DNA from: Beroe forskalii
Taxonomy: Eukaryota > Ctenophora > Nuda > Beroida > Beroidae
NCBI GenBank assembly: GCA_011033025.1
Contig: WFMF01000003.1
Location: 1,643,483-1,707,482 of the forward strand
Reading direction: 5' to 3'
Length of the DNA: 64,000 bases
The position numbers and the translations under genes are program-made. Position 1 is the stretch's first letter. The number at the start of each line of letters is the position of its first letter. Below the pieces are notes generated by a model. The model worked only from the letters and a program-made list of their open reading frames with translations. It was not told the origin of the DNA and did not search any database. Shown piece by piece: positions 58,331 through 64,000 of the stretch.

Positions 58331-58338
58331 GAGGGCTA

Positions 58339-58623
<285 letters not shown>

Positions 58624-58703
58624 CTAGTTTATCTGCCCGCTCGAAGACCGAAGTCAGAAATAATCAATATCCAGGTTCTATTCACACAACTATTCCTACT
58701 AAC

Positions 58704-58892
58704 CTTTCTGGTGAGGTTGAGCGTGACTCCGTTGAAGTCGGTGTTCTTCAGCAGATCGTAGAGGTTAAAGGAGAGAAGCTCAAATACGAGACAAAGGTGG
58801 TTTCTGAAGACGAAGCTGCATTTTAGCTTGACGATGAGGGAGGCTTCCAGCATCTCCTGCTCTGCCTTGTTCATCATCTCCAACAAAGACAC
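58704..58892 (-). CDS. DYRK1-like: DYRK1-type kinase, N-lobe/hinge exon
   Basis: 63 codons: VSLLEMMNKAEQEMLEASLI, VKLKCSFVFRNHLCLVFELL, SFNLYDLLKNTDFNGVTLNL, TRK. FELL/SFNLYDLL is the hinge region typical of DYRK1. Donor AAAG|GTTAGT, acceptor CAATCAG. The intron side (58893-58985) has GATTGGGTGATTGG-type minirepeats. Confidence 0.95.
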
Positions 58893-59028
58893 CTGATTGG
58901 GTGATTGGTAAGAGTGACCGACACCTGATTGGTTAGAGTTAATGACCCTGATTGGGTAATGGGTGGAGTGATCGCACTGGATTGGTCGCATTTTACAAGG
59001 CTGCATCTGATTGGATAGAATTGAGTCA

Positions 59029-59223
<195 letters not shown>

Positions 59224-59347
59224 TTAAAGCCTTCATATTGGTGCCAGGACAGTAGGTATCTATACTAGATATCTATACTATAGTAAATATCTATACTATA
59301 GACATTTAGACAATACAGACTGGAATATTTAGAGATGTTTGAAGTAC

Positions 59348-59493
59348 CTCTCGTCCCATATTTCGCCTTGTTTTATGATGTAGTCGTAGTGTTTGTCGTC
59401 GTAGCCGTCGTTATAGAGGCACTTCTCCTTCTTGGAATTCATCTCCTCCCCGCCTTTGCTCTTGTGCTTTCTCTTCTTTTTCTGGTAGTATAC
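59348..59493 (-). CDS. DYRK1-like: DYRK1-type kinase, nuclear-signal and DH-box exon
   Basis: [49 protein letters not shown]. It contains a basic nuclear-localisation-type stretch and the DYRK homology box (YNDGYDD..YDYI), which supports co-translational Tyr autophosphorylation in the family. Acceptor GTCCTAG, donor GAGAG|GTACTT, phase 2. Confidence 0.95.
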
Positions 59494-59524
59494 CTAGGAC
59501 AAACGTATTACGCTGTTGTGTCGT

Positions 59525-59735
59525 AGGTCGCTTTGGTTAGTGGTTACCATGTTACGTTGTTATGGCTACCATAATGCGATGCTATGATAACAATGTTACG
59601 TTGCTATGGTTACCATGTTACGTTCCTTGAATGATAGGGTAACCATGTTACGTTGCATTGGTAACCATGATACGTGGCTATGGTAACCATGTTACGTTGC
59701 TATGATTACCATATTACGTTGCTATACGTCGGTTA
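59525..59735. repeat. intronic GTTACCATGTTACGTTGCTATG minirepeats
   Basis: About nine irregular units of 18-25 bases between the DH-box exon and a possible alternative first exon. Confidence 0.85.
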
Positions 59736-59779
59736 CCAGTTCGAATTAGCAACAATCGTCATATGTCCAAGATGCTTAC

Positions 59780-59815
59780 CTTTGCAAAGAACTTTTCGAA
59801 TACACTGATGGTCAT
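59780..59815 (-). CDS. possible alternative first exon of the DYRK gene
   Basis: ATG at 59815, 12 codons (MTISVFEKFFAK) and a good donor (AAG|GTAAGC) in the phase that fits the DH-box exon at 59493. The family's usual upstream exon is found at 61516-61616, so this would be a second promoter product lacking that segment. It may also be chance; no promoter motif is clear. Confidence 0.35.
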
Positions 59816-59829
59816 CTTACTACGAATGG

Positions 59830-62025
<2,196 letters not shown>

Positions 62026-63600
62026 AATAAAACCTGAAATAAAACAAATTCACATCCCACATTTCGCAAATTGGAAGGAATAACTGAGCGTACACTACGA
62101 GTTTCGTGACCACGTCATCTTACGAAGCAAAAAACAGGGCAACTTAGCCAGTCCAGATCAAACATTGACATTCAAATATTAGAAGACATATTGCGCATCT
62201 GTGGTCCTGTGGTGGGCTTGCAATATCTTGACCACGTGAAAAGCCAGAAGCCGCCAAAAACTGACCAATGGAAGCAACTGTTTACAAAACATCCCGCCAA
62301 CTCACACACAATGCTTAAATTGTGTACTTTACATTACCGCGCGCGCGAACTAAATGTTGACATTGGGCGCGTCTCATTGCGTTTGAGCGGTAAAAATTTG
62401 GCCAAATTTTCGCGTATAAGAAGACCCTTACAAAAGCGATGCATAATTGACTGTTGTTGCAGTTGTAGGCCTTCTGATTGAACACAAACTATAGCTGCAC
62501 GACAACAAATCTCTGTAAAAAATAGCGCCTTGAAAAATGAAGATTTCTGTCGAAATATCAGCGATGGGCGACGATGGAATAAAATGGCGATAAATCGGTG
62601 AAAAGAAAGAATTCCTTCGATCGTTACAGATAGAATACCAGATAGCAAATATTAAGCTTTAATTCGGAATTACGGAAGGCTCTTTGGGGCAAGTAATGTA
62701 ACACCATTGATAAGAATTCAGAAGAACTGGAAAAGGTGCAATATTTCAAGTTTAGAAATCCGGTTTACAAGAAACTAAGGATCAAGGAGGCTCAGTTTGA
62801 CCTTCATTTTCAGGGAAAAGTGCAAAATAAATGAATACCTACAGCCTTGCTAATCACTGAAGCAGATCCTAAAATTAATTTCGGTTGCTTGCATGCGATG
62901 CCATGAATAAATTTTATGATAAGAAAATAGCGAATTTTTGTTATCAAGTTATCGAAGGGAAAGGGGACAAAAATCTTCAAGCCTCCATCTTCAACTAACT
63001 GCCAATAAAAATTTCTCCAACTTTTAATCTCGCAGGGACATTGAGGTTTTGCTAAAATATGAAGACTCGCTGCCAAAGAAAGTACATTTTTCTAGTGCAG
63101 GACTCGTCTGTAGAACAAATTAAATTACTAACCACGAGTCAGTGTGCAGTACAGTAATTAGTGATGAGCTAATCAGGTGACTTCACACACCATGTACACA
63201 ATACACATGTATAACTGTGTGTATTATAAAGGAGCACTGATAACACGAAACTACAACATAACATGCTAAACTAAAGTCAATGACTGTGTACTGTACATTA
63301 AACCATGTGGTAAATGTATTATCATTAACTCATGTCTAGTGCATGTGAGTACTACATTTGAGAACCTGCTAGACGTAAAAACACGGTAAAAACACTGAGA
63401 GTTATTGTAGAGTAAGCTTGGAATAATTAGTCGCGTCTTAAATGAGACATTACACTTAAAATCTGTTAATGCATACAAACAAAACACGTTGAATTTTGAT
63501 CTAGGATCATAGCAAGAGTATAGAATGTGCTGTGTATATGTATTAATGGTATGTAGTGTACATTACAACTAGTAATACAAGCTCAACTATACACACAATA
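62026..63600. other. upstream region of the DYRK gene, no gene recognised
   Basis: Short frames only. A TGACCAATGG word near 62262 and CG-rich words near 62338 could belong to a promoter but nothing decides this. Confidence 0.4.
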
Positions 63601-63617
63601 CCATAGCAACACTGTGC

Positions 63618-63631
63618 GTTACCATGGCAAC
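63618..63631. promoter_or_regulatory. perfect RFX X-box palindrome
   Basis: GTTACCATGGCAAC is a full 14-bp match to the RFX-factor consensus (GTTRCCATGGYAAC). It lies about 360 bases upstream of the possible start codon at 63979. GTTACCATGG also occurs in minirepeats elsewhere in the window, which lowers the weight of this hit. Confidence 0.5.
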
Positions 63632-63842
63632 AAGGAACAGTAGTGCATCATGCTCAAACCATCCACTACCATGACACTACGTCAAGGTGCCACATTATAC
63701 CATACTACTATCAAACACGTGCTGTCCATGTCACGTGACTATCATGAAACCTTTCCAAGATTAATAAAATCGGTTGGGGATCGGTTACCATGGCTACCAT
63801 GAAAACTTCTGGTACAGGCAGGCTGAAATGGTGCAATTAAAA

Positions 63843-63866
63843 ACCAATCACAATACAAAATATAAA
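63843..63866 (+). promoter_or_regulatory. CCAAT and TATA-like promoter
   Basis: ACCAATCA at 63843-63850 and TATAAA at 63861-63866 stand 113 bases before an ATG in a good context (A at -3). The GC-poor 5' leader between them has no upstream ATG. Confidence 0.45.
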
Positions 63867-63978
63867 GGAGGGACCTTTCTCCTGAAACAATTACACTTCA
63901 AATCGCGATTCTAATTACAATTCTATTCACAACTTGGTGTTTGAAAATCAAATCTAATCTAATAGTGTAGTTTCCACA

Positions 63979-64000
63979 ATGTCAGCGTTAAGAAGGTTAC
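63979..64000 (+). CDS. start of a gene that runs off the window
   Basis: CACAATG followed by an open frame MSALRRL to the last base. Too short to identify. The promoter-like sequence upstream is the only support. Confidence 0.35.

Overview
This window looks like genomic DNA from an invertebrate animal. Four conserved, intron-containing metazoan genes can be recognised from split exons with GT-AG borders: a SNAP-25-like SNARE (minus, two exons at 7992-8109 and 10547-10595), a tectonic-family ciliary protein (minus, 17293-18782), a GNB1L-like WD40 protein (plus, 48710-50766) and a DYRK1-type dual-specificity kinase (minus, 56715-61616, nearly complete). The species cannot be fixed from the sequence. 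No bacterial, phage or viral genes were seen.

Layout. 0-1.3 kb: an unrecognised 373-codon ORF. 2.7-8 kb: a non-LTR retrotransposon RNase H/3' end on the minus strand, broken by a roughly 2.3-kb inverted repeat. 8-10.6 kb: SNAP-25 exons with a TA-flanked inverted-repeat element between them. 11-13.2 kb: tandem duplications. 13.7-14.6 kb: a second RNase H LINE tail. 14.6-17 kb: telomere-like and 11-bp arrays. 17.3-18.8 kb: tectonic. 19.4-25.9 kb: a roughly 170-bp satellite in two opposite orientations, interrupted by a terminal-inverted-repeat element. 25.9-29.2 kb: a nearly complete LINE ORF2. 30.3-44.1 kb: a block of nested satellites (40-bp, 20-bp and about 330-bp units) holding two copies of a small inverted-repeat element and a gene fragment. 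44.2-47.5 kb: pieces of at least two LINE families. 47.7-48.2 and 54.5-55.7 kb: CG-rich foldback elements. 48.7-50.8 kb: GNB1L. 51.6-53.8 kb: possible exons of unrecognised genes. 56.7-62 kb: the DYRK gene. The right edge carries a TATA-like promoter, a perfect RFX X-box and the first codons of a gene that runs off the window.

The host genes are not an operon and no joint function is implied. The main structural themes are: (1) the DYRK gene carries three separate duplications that start at 3' splice sites, two of them expanded into minisatellites that copy the acceptor; (2) tectonic and GNB1L each need about three one-base corrections, mostly in homopolymers, while DYRK needs none, so local assembly error or pseudogenisation must be separated; (3) very rich foldback and satellite structure, including a hairpin element family present twice.
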